A stretch of 10,323 bases of DNA from Fidelibacterota bacterium (GTDB taxonomy: Bacteria; Fidelibacterota; Marinisomatia; Marinisomatales; TCS55), in the NCBI GenBank assembly GCA_014239505.1, contig JAAZYT010000106.1, positions 1 through 10,323 of the forward strand, read 5' to 3'. Positions 1-7,325 of the stretch are shown here, piece after piece. Position numbers and translations under genes: made by a program. The first letter of the stretch is position 1, and each line of letters begins with the position of its first letter. The notes under the pieces are model-generated. The model was not told the origin of the DNA, ran no database searches, and saw only the letters and a program-made list of their open reading frames with translations.

Positions 1-327
1 TCTTAGTTGCCCTAAAGTTCTTCCTCTCTCGCCAATTACACGCGCATTCGGGAGTCCTGATTCTTGACAACAGCGTTCAATTAAGATTTCTCCAAGGCTT
101 TCTATTTCATCTGCTATAGCATTTAAAAAAAGCGCCTTTTGTTTTCCTGAAATATTTCTGTATTCTTCAAAAGCTTCATTAGCTTTTTCAACTGCAAGAT
201 TAACTTCTTCAGAACTTGCATTACTAAAATTTCCATCAAGGGTCATTCCTGTTTTTGGATTAAAACCTTGAGTATATGAGTCTCCTTTATTACTAATTGA
301 AAACCCAATAATATTTTTTTCAATCAT
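1..327 (-). CDS. Aldehyde dehydrogenase, probable 2,5-dioxovalerate (alpha-ketoglutarate semialdehyde) dehydrogenase, N-terminal part
   Basis: Only the first 109 codons are present; the gene runs off the left edge, so the catalytic Cys and Glu are not visible. The N-terminal pattern is that of an NAD(P)-dependent aldehyde dehydrogenase: a GF(S/T) strand, NPKTG at about residues 24-28, then a helix rich in Glu and Ala. The stretch ESGLPNARVIGERGRTLGQL at about 89-108 resembles the (E)TxLPxAR(I/L)xGERGRTxGQLR signature I recall from alpha-ketoglutarate semialdehyde dehydrogenases. That enzyme oxidises 2,5-dioxopentanoate to 2-oxoglutarate in the cytoplasm. It follows the DapA-like lyase with one base between the lyase stop and a first ATG at 339. 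I chose the ATG at 327 because a GGA lies 8 bases upstream and the resulting N-terminus fits the family; the ATG at 339 would add four residues. The subfamily is likely but not proven. Confidence 0.85.
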   Translation of the reverse strand, partial: MIEKNIIGFSISNKGDSYTQGFNPKTGMTLDGNFSNASSEEVNLAVEKANEAFEEYRNISGKQKALFLNAIADEIESLGEILIERCCQESGLPNARVIGERGRTLGQLR

Positions 328-340
328 TTTATATTCCATT

Positions 341-1246
341 CTATATATTTGGCATCTCAGGGCGATTAGCAAGCGCCTTATCAATAACACCTTGAACAAA
401 ATCTCTTTCTTTTCCTATCAAAGGTAGTCTTGGCGGGCGTACGTGTTCTGTTCCAATTCCAGTTGCTACTTCAGCAAGTTTAATATTCTGAACTAACTTT
501 GGATGAATATCTAATTCAAGTAGAGGCATAAACCATCGATATATTTCGGTCGCTTCTGAAATTCTATTTTGTTTCACCAATTCATAAATTACCACAGTCT
601 CACGAGGAAAAGCATCTACTAGTCCAGCTACCCAACCATCAGCACCCAATGCGAGTTCTTCCAAAGCTAAGGTATCTACCCCGCATAGAATTTTAATATC
701 ATCTCCAAAGGCATTTCGCATTCGAGTGACATTGGTCACGTCTCTAGTAGACTCTTTAGTAGCTTCAATATTCTCTATCTTTAATAATTCTTCAAACATT
801 GGTATTGTAATCTCAATCTTATAATCATAGGGATTATTATAGGTCATAATTGGTAAATCACAGGAGCTTGCTACAGCTTTATAAAACTCAATCGTTTCTC
901 TATCATCTGAAACATATCTCATTGGAGGTAACATCATTAAACCATCTGCGCCTGTCTCTTGTGCATTTTGCGCAGCTTGCACTGCTTCTGCAGTTGACTG
1001 TTCTGCAATGTTCATTAAAACAGGGATTCTTCCATTTACATGATTTAATATTTCTTTTAATATTACTATTTTTTCATTTTGAGTCAGCGTACTTGCTTCA
1101 CCCAAACTTCCAGCAATAACACAACCATGAATACCCGCATTTATTTGTGCTTCAACATTTTTAATGCATGAAGGAATATCAATCTTATAATTTTCAGTAA
1201 ATTTTGTTGTTAAGGCAGGATAAATGCCTTTCCATTGTGGTTTCAT
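341..1246 (-). CDS. DapA/N-acetylneuraminate lyase superfamily lyase (dehydratase, deaminase or aldolase)
   Basis: This is a 301-residue class I aldolase-fold protein of normal family length. Visible family marks are the oxo-acid binding motif GSLGE (46-50), the YNNP motif with the catalytic Tyr136, and Lys164 in ATKES, the expected Schiff-base lysine. A C-terminal RPPRLPL segment (270-276) follows. Where DHDPS has the dimer-interface Tyr of its TPYYN motif, this protein reads LPPMRY, so I do not think it is the lysine-biosynthesis enzyme. Directly downstream lies an alpha-ketoglutarate semialdehyde dehydrogenase-like gene. Known partners of that enzyme in this superfamily are 2-keto-3-deoxy-L-arabonate dehydratase, 5-keto-4-deoxyglucarate dehydratase and pyrroline-4-hydroxy-2-carboxylate deaminase, all of which make the semialdehyde. 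Which one this is cannot be read from the sequence. The ATG is preceded only by a weak purine-rich AAAGAAAG. Lyase family is certain; substrate is open. Confidence 0.9.
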   Translation of the reverse strand: MKPQWKGIYPALTTKFTENYKIDIPSCIKNVEAQINAGIHGCVIAGSLGEASTLTQNEKIVILKEILNHVNGRIPVLMNIAEQSTAEAVQAAQNAQETGADGLMMLPPMRYVSDDRETIEFYKAVASSCDLPIMTYNNPYDYKIEITIPMFEELLKIENIEATKESTRDVTNVTRMRNAFGDDIKILCGVDTLALEELALGADGWVAGLVDAFPRETVVIYELVKQNRISEATEIYRWFMPLLELDIHPKLVQNIKLAEVATGIGTEHVRPPRLPLIGKERDFVQGVIDKALANRPEMPNI

Positions 1247-1361
1247 CTTTTATTCTTTCTTTAACTAGTCGAGATTAATTGAATTATTAATTAAGATATT
1301 AATAATATTTCTAAGAAAAATGCTGTTAAATCTCATAAGAGATCAAACTTAAATTAGCTTT

Positions 1362-1547
1362 ATGAAGACTAGTCTATTATTCTTAATAATTAGCAGTATA
1401 CCTATGATTGATATATTAATTTCGTTTAAAACAAATCAATATGCAAAAACACTCCCAAAGACAAAAATTGGTCGAAGTCTTTTTGCTTTAATTTCAACAG
1501 CTGTATGGACGACTGCTTTAATTTTTACAATATTAGATTATTTTTAA
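1362..1547 (+). CDS. Possible small two-helix membrane protein, unknown function
   Basis: This 61-codon frame begins with ATG and would encode two hydrophobic segments (about residues 3-22 and 39-60) joined by a basic, polar loop containing KTNQYAKTLPKTK. That helix-loop-helix arrangement, with positive charge between the segments, looks like a genuine small inner-membrane protein. Against it, there is no recognisable Shine-Dalgarno before the ATG (TTAGCTTT) and hydrophobic frames arise easily in AT-rich DNA. It lies 69 bases upstream of the exported amidohydrolase on the same strand, so the two could share a transcript. I recognise no family. An alternative is that the region is simply the leader of the amidohydrolase transcript. 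Confidence 0.4.
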   Translation: MKTSLLFLIISSIPMIDILISFKTNQYAKTLPKTKIGRSLFALISTAVWTTALIFTILDYF

Positions 1548-1604
1548 TTTCAACTATTTCTTGCGCTTACGACCCATCAATGCATATCCTCTTAATGTAA
1601 TTTG

Positions 1605-1611
1605 AAGGAGG
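1605..1611 (+). promoter_or_regulatory. Strong Shine-Dalgarno fixing the amidohydrolase start
   Basis: AAGGAGG ends five bases before the ATG at 1617. It would lie inside the coding region if translation began at the in-frame TTG at 1602, so the ATG at 1617 is the real start. That start also places the signal peptide exactly at the N-terminus. Confidence 0.85.
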
Positions 1612-1616
1612 AAATC

Positions 1617-3206
1617 ATGAAATTACATCGATTAGTCGCTTTTATAATGGTCATCTTTACATTTTTACCTGCTCAATTAGAGAAGGTAGAGCATAAACCA
1701 AACCCAACTAAAATGGTTGATTTTGGAGATCTTGCTGAAGGACCATATCAAAAACTAGTTATAAGAAATGCAATGGTTATTCCAGGACATGGTGGTCCTG
1801 CCAATGGTCCATTTGATATTCTAGTAACTGGAAACGTAATTGCTAAAATACAACGTCACGATCCAAAAAAACCTGACAAAATGAAAGGTGACCGTGTCAT
1901 TGACGGTGACAACTTATTTGTTATGCCTGGGATGTTAAACCTACATTTACATTTAAGAAATGAGTCACTTCCATTAGACTATATTTTTTATCTTCAATTA
2001 GCTACAGGTGTAACATCTATTGGACCCGCAGAGGAAGGTCGAGTTCAAAAAATATTACAAGCTGAACGTGATAATGAAGTCATCTCACCAAGACTTTTCC
2101 CACTTTATGGTTGGGGAAGTAAAACTGACTTTGATGAAGAATTTATAATGGACCCAGCTAATGCAGATAAAGTAGCAAAAAAAATGATTAAAAATGGCGT
2201 TAGGCAGGTTTATATAAATAATCTTTGTTGGAATCCAACAATTTTTGGAGCTGCAGCAAAAGCAATTGAGAAAGCTGGTGGTCTTACTGCGGTTCATATT
2301 CAACCATCATCTACATCACAAGTAAATGCCTTGGATGCAGCTCGATTAGGTGTAAGTATGATAGTGCACCATTATGGATATGCAGAATCAGCTTTAAATC
2401 GAGGAGTAATGAATTATCCGGTTGATTATAATATGTCTAATGAAAACATTCGTTTTAGGGAAGCAGCACAAGTATGGATAGAAGCTGGAGAAAATCCTGA
2501 GACACGTCATAGGTTGCTCAATGATATAGCAGACTCATTGGTTCATTATGGTGTAACAATGCAACCAAATAGAGCTACTTATGAAGCAAACAGAGATATT
2601 ATTCGTGCGCACGGTTTGCCATGGCATGAAAAATATACACATCAAGCACTTTGGGAAATGCACTTGCCTAGTCCACATATGCATGCATCATTCCAATATA
2701 ATTGGTCATCTCTCGATGAATATCGTTGGCATTACATGTATGATCTTTGGGGCGATTTAATTTTTGAGTTTAATAAACGTGGTGGTCGTGTTGCTTATGG
2801 TACTGATGATAATTATCAATGGTCCACAGGAGGTTTTGGAAATATTCGTGAACTTCAACTTGTTCTTGAGTCCGGAATGCATCCATTAGAAGTCCTTCAA
2901 AGTGCAACCTATAATAGCGCCCAGACTATATTAGAGCCAAAACTTGGTATGATTCAAAAAGGGTATATAGCAGATATTCTAGTAGTAGATGGTAGCCCGG
3001 CAGAAAATTTTCGATATCTCTACCCTTTTGGTGCAATAAATATGGATAAAGAAACAGAAGAAATGTACCGTACACAAGGAATCATTCATACAATCAAGGA
3101 TGGTGTGGTTTATGAGAATAAAAATCTTATGAGAGAAGTTGAACGCATTGTTAAAGAATCTAAAAGAAATGCGGGACCTGATATTGTAACTGAACCATTT
3201 AAATAA
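1617..3206 (+). CDS. Exported metal-dependent amidohydrolase (imidazolonepropionase/prolidase-like)
   Basis: The protein has 529 residues from the ATG at 1617. Residues 1-19 form a signal peptide (MKLHR, a hydrophobic run, FLPA before Gln20), so it probably acts in the periplasm or outside the cell. A composite beta-sandwich start (LVIRNAMVI, about 47-55) leads to PGMLNLHLHLR, whose His110 and His112 form the HxH metal site. Further candidate ligands are His227 (VHIQ), His251/252 (VHHYG) and Asp397 in GTDD. The C-terminus (GMIQKGYIADILVVDG) is the sandwich-closing strand typical of the superfamily. The position where relatives often have a carboxylated Lys (pattern QIKVY) reads QVYIN, with Tyr199, so a mononuclear centre is possible. 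Related exported enzymes hydrolyse Xaa-Pro or other dipeptides or cyclic amides; the substrate here is unknown. A terminator follows 27 bases after the stop. Confidence 0.88.
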   Translation: MKLHRLVAFIMVIFTFLPAQLEKVEHKPNPTKMVDFGDLAEGPYQKLVIRNAMVIPGHGGPANGPFDILVTGNVIAKIQRHDPKKPDKMKGDRVIDGDNLFVMPGMLNLHLHLRNESLPLDYIFYLQLATGVTSIGPAEEGRVQKILQAERDNEVISPRLFPLYGWGSKTDFDEEFIMDPANADKVAKKMIKNGVRQVYINNLCWNPTIFGAAAKAIEKAGGLTAVHIQPSSTSQVNALDAARLGVSMIVHHYGYAESALNRGVMNYPVDYNMSNENIRFREAAQVWIEAGENPETRHRLLNDIADSLVHYGVTMQPNRATYEANRDIIRAHGLPWHEKYTHQALWEMHLPSPHMHASFQYNWSSLDEYRWHYMYDLWGDLIFEFNKRGGRVAYGTDDNYQWSTGGFGNIRELQLVLESGMHPLEVLQSATYNSAQTILEPKLGMIQKGYIADILVVDGSPAENFRYLYPFGAINMDKETEEMYRTQGIIHTIKDGVVYENKNLMREVERIVKESKRNAGPDIVTEPFK

Positions 3207-3232
3207 TTGGTTTAATTAATAAATTGTAACAT

Positions 3233-3272
3233 AAAAACTGCCTCAGTTAATATATTGAGGCAGTTTTTTTTT
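3233..3272 (+). terminator. Intrinsic terminator after the amidohydrolase gene
   Basis: The arms AAAAACTGCCTCA (3233-3245) and TGAGGCAGTTTTT (3256-3268) pair perfectly over 13 bases around a 10-base loop. The T tract continues to 3272. The matching A tract on the left means it could also stop minus-strand transcription. The T tract touches the ribosome binding site of the next gene, leaving no room for a promoter between them. Confidence 0.88.
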
Positions 3273-3276
3273 GAGG
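3273..3276 (+). promoter_or_regulatory. Shine-Dalgarno fixing the M24 peptidase start
   Basis: GAGG lies five bases before the ATG at 3282. An in-frame TTG at 3255 is inside the terminator hairpin and would add nine residues in front of an otherwise clean signal peptide, so it is rejected as the start. Confidence 0.75.
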
Positions 3277-3281
3277 AAAAT

Positions 3282-4733
3282 ATGAAAAATAAAATATTAT
3301 TACTGCTGCTCTTCATTATCAATATAATAAATGCAGAAGTCACTTTTACGGCTGATGAATTTAAATCTAGACGAATGAAGCTCGCAAAGGAACTTGAAAC
3401 CAACGCAATTGCAATTTTTCAAGGAGCCCCTTCGGAAACAGGATATGTAAAATTTCGTCAATACAATGAATTTTACTATCTTACAGGCATAGAGACGGCA
3501 CATGCTTATGTGTTGATCAAAGGAGGTTCTGGTGAAACTTCATTGTACCTACCACATAAAAACCCTAGGCGTGAACGAAGTGAAGGTCCACTGATGTCTA
3601 GTGAAGACGTTGATGAAGTAAAAAAAATGAATGGTGTTGATAATGTTTACCCTACTGAAATGATGGGTGAGCATCTTTGGCGAATGCGAATGCGATCAAA
3701 ACCAATTGTGTATCTCTATCAAACGCCACCCGAGCGGCATGCAGAAAGTCGTGATTTATTATTACGCTATGAAGGCGATATACAAAATGACCCTTGGGAC
3801 CATACTGAACCTAGATACAAAAATTTTAATAAAAATATATCAAATCAGATGCATGGATCAGAGATTAAGGATATTACTCCAATACTTGATGGATTAAGAC
3901 TCATTAAGAGCCAAGCTGAGATTAATATTCTTAAAAAGGCAACAGTTCTATCTTGCCTTGCTCTGATGGAAGCTATGCGATCTACAAAACCAGGACTCTT
4001 TGAATATGAACTAGATGGAATGGCAAAATATATTTACCATATTAATGGCGCCCAAGGAGATGCTTATTACTCACTTATTGCTAATGGACCTAATGCCTAC
4101 ATGCCCCACTACCATGAGAAAAAAGATAAATTAAAAGATGGCGATCTATTACTAATGGACTATTCACCAGACTTTAAATATTACATGAGTGACATAACTC
4201 GAATGATTCCAGTGAATGGTAAATTTAGTAAAGAACAATCACAACTCTATAGTTTCTATGTATCATGTTATAGGGCAATATTAGATAATATTAGGCCTTA
4301 CGTAGAACCAGTTCAAGTTAGAAAAGATGCTGCCAAAAAAATGGAGACTATATTATCAAATTCTAAATTTGATCAACCTCATCACCTCAAAGCTGCAGAA
4401 AATTTTGTTAAATCATATGTTCGCTCTTCAAAAAGGGACTTTGCTAGTCTTGGGCATGGAGTTGGAATGGCTACACATGATGTGGGAGATCACTCAAAAA
4501 TGTTAATGCCAGGAATGGTTTTCACCATTGAACCCGCCTTACGTGTTCCAGAAGAAAATATCTACATTCGTTTGGAAGATCTAATCGTTATTACTGAAAC
4601 AGGTGCGGAGGTAATTTCTGATTTTGTTCCAATGGATATTAAAGGTATAGAAAAACTAATGCGTGAAAAAGGAATGTTAGATAGATACAAATCCTTGACT
4701 GAAAAAGATTATAAAAAATATCTAAAAAAATGA
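3282..4733 (+). CDS. pepP: Exported M24 metallopeptidase, Xaa-Pro aminopeptidase (aminopeptidase P)
   Basis: The protein has 483 residues from the ATG at 3282, with a short signal peptide (MKNK, a Leu/Ile run, INA before Glu19). Residues about 20-180 match an aminopeptidase P N-terminal domain, including FRQYNEFYYLTGIE. The rest is a pita-bread fold peptidase domain with a complete set of metal ligands: Asp293 (LLMDYSPD), Asp304 (SDITR), His392 (GHGVGMATHD), Glu417 (FTIEPAL) and Glu432 (IRLEDLIVIT). The family removes the N-terminal residue from peptides with proline in second place, using two Mn or Zn ions. Export distinguishes it from the cytoplasmic E. coli PepP and suggests a role in processing peptides outside the cytoplasm. 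Its stop overlaps the antiporter ATG as ATGA, so the two are probably translationally coupled. Family assignment is strong; strict Xaa-Pro specificity is inferred. Confidence 0.93.
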   Translation: MKNKILLLLLFIINIINAEVTFTADEFKSRRMKLAKELETNAIAIFQGAPSETGYVKFRQYNEFYYLTGIETAHAYVLIKGGSGETSLYLPHKNPRRERSEGPLMSSEDVDEVKKMNGVDNVYPTEMMGEHLWRMRMRSKPIVYLYQTPPERHAESRDLLLRYEGDIQNDPWDHTEPRYKNFNKNISNQMHGSEIKDITPILDGLRLIKSQAEINILKKATVLSCLALMEAMRSTKPGLFEYELDGMAKYIYHINGAQGDAYYSLIANGPNAYMPHYHEKKDKLKDGDLLLMDYSPDFKYYMSDITRMIPVNGKFSKEQSQLYSFYVSCYRAILDNIRPYVEPVQVRKDAAKKMETILSNSKFDQPHHLKAAENFVKSYVRSSKRDFASLGHGVGMATHDVGDHSKMLMPGMVFTIEPALRVPEENIYIRLEDLIVITETGAEVISDFVPMDIKGIEKLMREKGMLDRYKSLTEKDYKKYLKK

Positions 4734-6157
4734 GTTCAAAACCTAATTCATCTTTTATAGTAAAGATATTACCCGTTTTATTTTTAGGGTTATTAATCGT
4801 TTATGGAATGATTTTACGTCCAAAAATTTTTGGACAACCAGTCTTTCCACTTGAAGTAGTATTTATGTTGGCAGCAGTTTTTGCTATTGGTCAAATGCTG
4901 ATTATCGGTTTTAAATGGGAACATATTCAAAAATCTATTGTACTTAAAATATCGCGTGGTTTTCCAGCCATTCTCATCCTCTTCTCTATTGGTGTCATTA
5001 TTGGGACATGGATGGTAAGTGGAACTATCCCAATGTTAATATACTATGGAATCAATTTGATCAATCCAAGCTATATATATATTTTAGCATTTGTGATTCC
5101 GATAATCTTCTCTATGCTTACTGGTACATCATGGGGATCAATTGGTACAATAGGAGTTGTTATTATTGGTGTTTCATCCGTCATTGATGCTAACCTAGGT
5201 ATTACAGCAGGAGCTATTGTTGGAGGGGCATTTTTTGGTGATAAGCTATCTCCTTTATCAGATACAACTAACCTTGCTGCAATGGCAACAGAAGTTGATC
5301 TCTATGACCATATCCGATCAATGATGGTAACAACCTTCCCATCAGCTTTGCTTGCAGCTTGTATTTATTTTTTCCTTGGTTTTATTTACCCACCAGTTGG
5401 TAATGCGATAAATTCACCAGAAGTCAATACTACATTAAATTTTATATCTTCGATGTTCAATTTCAATATTTGGCTTTTAATTCCACCTACAATTGTTCTT
5501 ATCGGTTCGATTAGAAAAATGGCAACGCTCCCCACTCTTCTTACTTCATCTATGTCAGCAGCATTTATTGCCCTAATTTTTCAACCTTATTCATCCGCAA
5601 ACATAATGTCATCAATTCATAAAGGATTTAGTACAGATATGGCCTATTGGATAAATTCATCACCAGAAAATATAAATACATTATTTTCACGAGGGGGTCT
5701 CTATGAATTGAATGAAGCTATTATATTTTCAATAATGGTTTTTGTTTTTATTGGCACTATTGATTTAATTGATTCAATGCCTTCTATTGTTGATCGAGTA
5801 TTTCGTTTAGTAAAAACAAAAGCTGGCTTAATTATTTCATCTCTCTTTACAACCGGCTTTACAAATTCGATCACTTCAAACCAGTCTGCCACTAGCTTTA
5901 TCATTGGTGATGCTTTTAGAAGACGTTATGATAAATATAACATTCCAAGAAAAGTTTTATCACGCTCAATTGAAGATTATGGTACCATGTTAGAGAGTTT
6001 AATTCCTTGGCATGCAACTACCATTTTTTTAACAACAACATTGGGTGTTGCTTATAGTGATTACTGGTATTGGCAATTATTATCACTAATAAATTTAATA
6101 TTAGCACCAACACTCGCAATTTTAGGAAAAGGTTGTTTTTATAAGGAGACTAAATAA
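4730..6157 (+). CDS. nhaC: NhaC-family Na+/H+ antiporter-type membrane transporter
   Basis: This is a 475-residue polytopic membrane protein with about eleven or twelve hydrophobic segments. It carries the signature of the NhaC branch of the ion transporter superfamily: GTSWGSIGTIGV (132-143), then FFGDKLSPLSDTTN (168-181). The second half contains FTNSITSNQSA (377-387), SRSIEDYGTM (411-420) and LIPWHATT (424-431), the equivalent C-terminal signatures. Family members exchange Na+ for H+, and some couple Na+ or H+ to organic substrates (for example MleN, malate/lactate). The start codon overlaps the stop of the exported aminopeptidase gene, so one may speculate that the transporter brings in a peptidase product or energises uptake. 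The last 8 bases overlap the 3' end of the convergent class V enzyme gene, with no terminator between them. Family is confident; cargo is unknown. Confidence 0.92.
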   Translation: MSSKPNSSFIVKILPVLFLGLLIVYGMILRPKIFGQPVFPLEVVFMLAAVFAIGQMLIIGFKWEHIQKSIVLKISRGFPAILILFSIGVIIGTWMVSGTIPMLIYYGINLINPSYIYILAFVIPIIFSMLTGTSWGSIGTIGVVIIGVSSVIDANLGITAGAIVGGAFFGDKLSPLSDTTNLAAMATEVDLYDHIRSMMVTTFPSALLAACIYFFLGFIYPPVGNAINSPEVNTTLNFISSMFNFNIWLLIPPTIVLIGSIRKMATLPTLLTSSMSAAFIALIFQPYSSANIMSSIHKGFSTDMAYWINSSPENINTLFSRGGLYELNEAIIFSIMVFVFIGTIDLIDSMPSIVDRVFRLVKTKAGLIISSLFTTGFTNSITSNQSATSFIIGDAFRRRYDKYNIPRKVLSRSIEDYGTMLESLIPWHATTIFLTTTLGVAYSDYWYWQLLSLINLILAPTLAILGKGCFYKETK

Positions 6158-7325
6158 GTTCTTCTAATGCGTTGATCAAATGATCAATATCTGCTTGTGT
6201 ATTATACCCTTGAATAGAAATACGAAATGCAGTGTGCTCAATATGACGCATAACTGGCATTTCAATCTGATAATCATTATATAAGGTTTTTTTAAAAGCA
6301 ACAGTGTCATCTATTGGAAAAAGAATAGTTGCCATCTGTCCTAGCCAATTATCAGGGCATATTTTAGGTAGTTTAGTAATTTCATTAATACGGTTCCTTG
6401 CTTCTATTACCATATTAATAGAACGTGATCGAACTGAATCCCAATCATGTTCTTCTTGAAATTGAATAGCTTCGGGTACGGTGAAGAAAGTACTCATGTC
6501 ATTGGTTCCTTGCCATTGAAATACATTTATAAAACGACTAGGACTATGTAATTGAACTGAACTTTTAAATTTTTCATATTCTTCTCCCCATCCCCAACTC
6601 TTAAGCATTGGTTGAATGCCATCCTGTTTTTCTTTTTTAACATAAAGAAAAGAACTTCCTTTAGGGCAGCACAACCATTTATGCAAAGCTCCAGTATAAT
6701 AATCAGGATCTAATTCTTTAATGTCTAATGGTATATGAGCAGGAACATGTGCGCCATCTATAATTGTCTTTATTCCTCTTTTTTTAGCTTCAGCTACAAT
6801 TTCTGGAATTGGTAAAATCATACCAGTAGTGCTTGTTATTTGACTAATGAAAACATATTTAGTTTGATCACTTGCATAAGACCAAAATTGATTTAAAAAA
6901 GTTTCTTTATCCTCAATTGGTAGGTTAATCTCAGCTTGAATATATTTATAACCTTTCTGATCAGCATCATACGTCCACATTCTATCACAAGATCCATATT
7001 CTAAATTTGTGGATAATACTTCATCATTAGAGTTAATCAAAATATTGTGAATTACAGTTCCAACAGCTTGCGTAGGATTCGTTACAAAGATTAAATCATC
7101 CTTATCACAATTAACATAGTGACTTAATGATTCACGAGATATCTCTAATAGTTTATAAACATCTTCTTGCATAAACTTAATAGGATGAGATTCAAGATCA
7201 GTTTGATATTTTTGATAAACTTCAAAAACTGGTTTAGGGCATGAACCATACGAACCATGATTTAAAAATGTTATTTCTGGATCTAAAAGAAATTTACTTT
7301 TTAATGCATCAGATGAATTATCCAT
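6150..7325 (-). CDS. Class V PLP-dependent enzyme, isopenicillin N epimerase-like
   Basis: This 391-residue protein is a fold-type I, class V aminotransferase-family enzyme and is complete. It starts with FLNHGSYGSCP (20-30), typical of the CefD-like branch (also the branch of EgtE-type C-S lyases). Asp190 and His193 in DGAHVPAH contact the PLP ring, Lys216 in ALHKW is the Schiff-base lysine, QGTND (272-276) closes the cofactor pocket, and Arg368 in FRISIQ probably binds the substrate carboxylate. Such proteins racemise, transaminate, or cleave C-S bonds of amino acids; the name isopenicillin N epimerase-like describes the branch, not the reaction. No signal peptide is seen, so it is cytoplasmic. 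A good GGGAG lies six bases before the ATG. The gene begins inside the last codons of the DUF983 gene and is probably coupled to it. Confidence 0.9.
   Translation of the reverse strand: MDNSSDALKSKFLLDPEITFLNHGSYGSCPKPVFEVYQKYQTDLESHPIKFMQEDVYKLLEISRESLSHYVNCDKDDLIFVTNPTQAVGTVIHNILINSNDEVLSTNLEYGSCDRMWTYDADQKGYKYIQAEINLPIEDKETFLNQFWSYASDQTKYVFISQITSTTGMILPIPEIVAEAKKRGIKTIIDGAHVPAHIPLDIKELDPDYYTGALHKWLCCPKGSSFLYVKKEKQDGIQPMLKSWGWGEEYEKFKSSVQLHSPSRFINVFQWQGTNDMSTFFTVPEAIQFQEEHDWDSVRSRSINMVIEARNRINEITKLPKICPDNWLGQMATILFPIDDTVAFKKTLYNDYQIEMPVMRHIEHTAFRISIQGYNTQADIDHLINALEELI

Noticed and set aside
850..1119. 89-codon open frame on the plus strand
   Set aside because: It lies wholly antisense to the well-supported lyase gene and has no ribosome binding site or recognisable family.
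341..1246. Dihydrodipicolinate synthase of lysine biosynthesis
   Set aside because: The Tyr of the TPYYN motif is replaced by Pro (LPPMRY), and the partner gene is an aldehyde dehydrogenase of the semialdehyde branch.
1279..1308. TTGAAT and TAATAT with an 18-base spacer, promoter-like, plus strand
   Set aside because: Only four of six bases match in each box, and this AT-rich divergent gap offers many equally good pairs on both strands; no single promoter can be supported.
1331..1342. TCTC-ATAA-GAGA inverted repeat upstream of the small plus-strand frame
   Set aside because: Four-base arms are expected by chance, and no second copy or operator context is seen.
1561..1590. TTGCGC and TATCCT with an 18-base spacer before the amidohydrolase
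   Set aside because: The -35 match is poor (three of six). A promoter here is plausible, since the local base composition differs, but it is not supported enough to list.
1602..1616. TTG start giving five extra residues on the amidohydrolase
   Set aside because: It would place the strong AAGGAGG inside the coding region and lengthen a complete signal peptide.
3255..3281. TTG start giving nine extra residues on the M24 peptidase
   Set aside because: These codons are the terminator arm, T tract and ribosome binding site; the ATG at 3282 gives a clean signal peptide.
2085..3503. Minus-strand open frames of 63-72 codons at 2085-2303, 3212-3403 and 3300-3503
   Set aside because: All are antisense to clear genes or to the terminator and encode Phe/Ser-rich shadow sequences.
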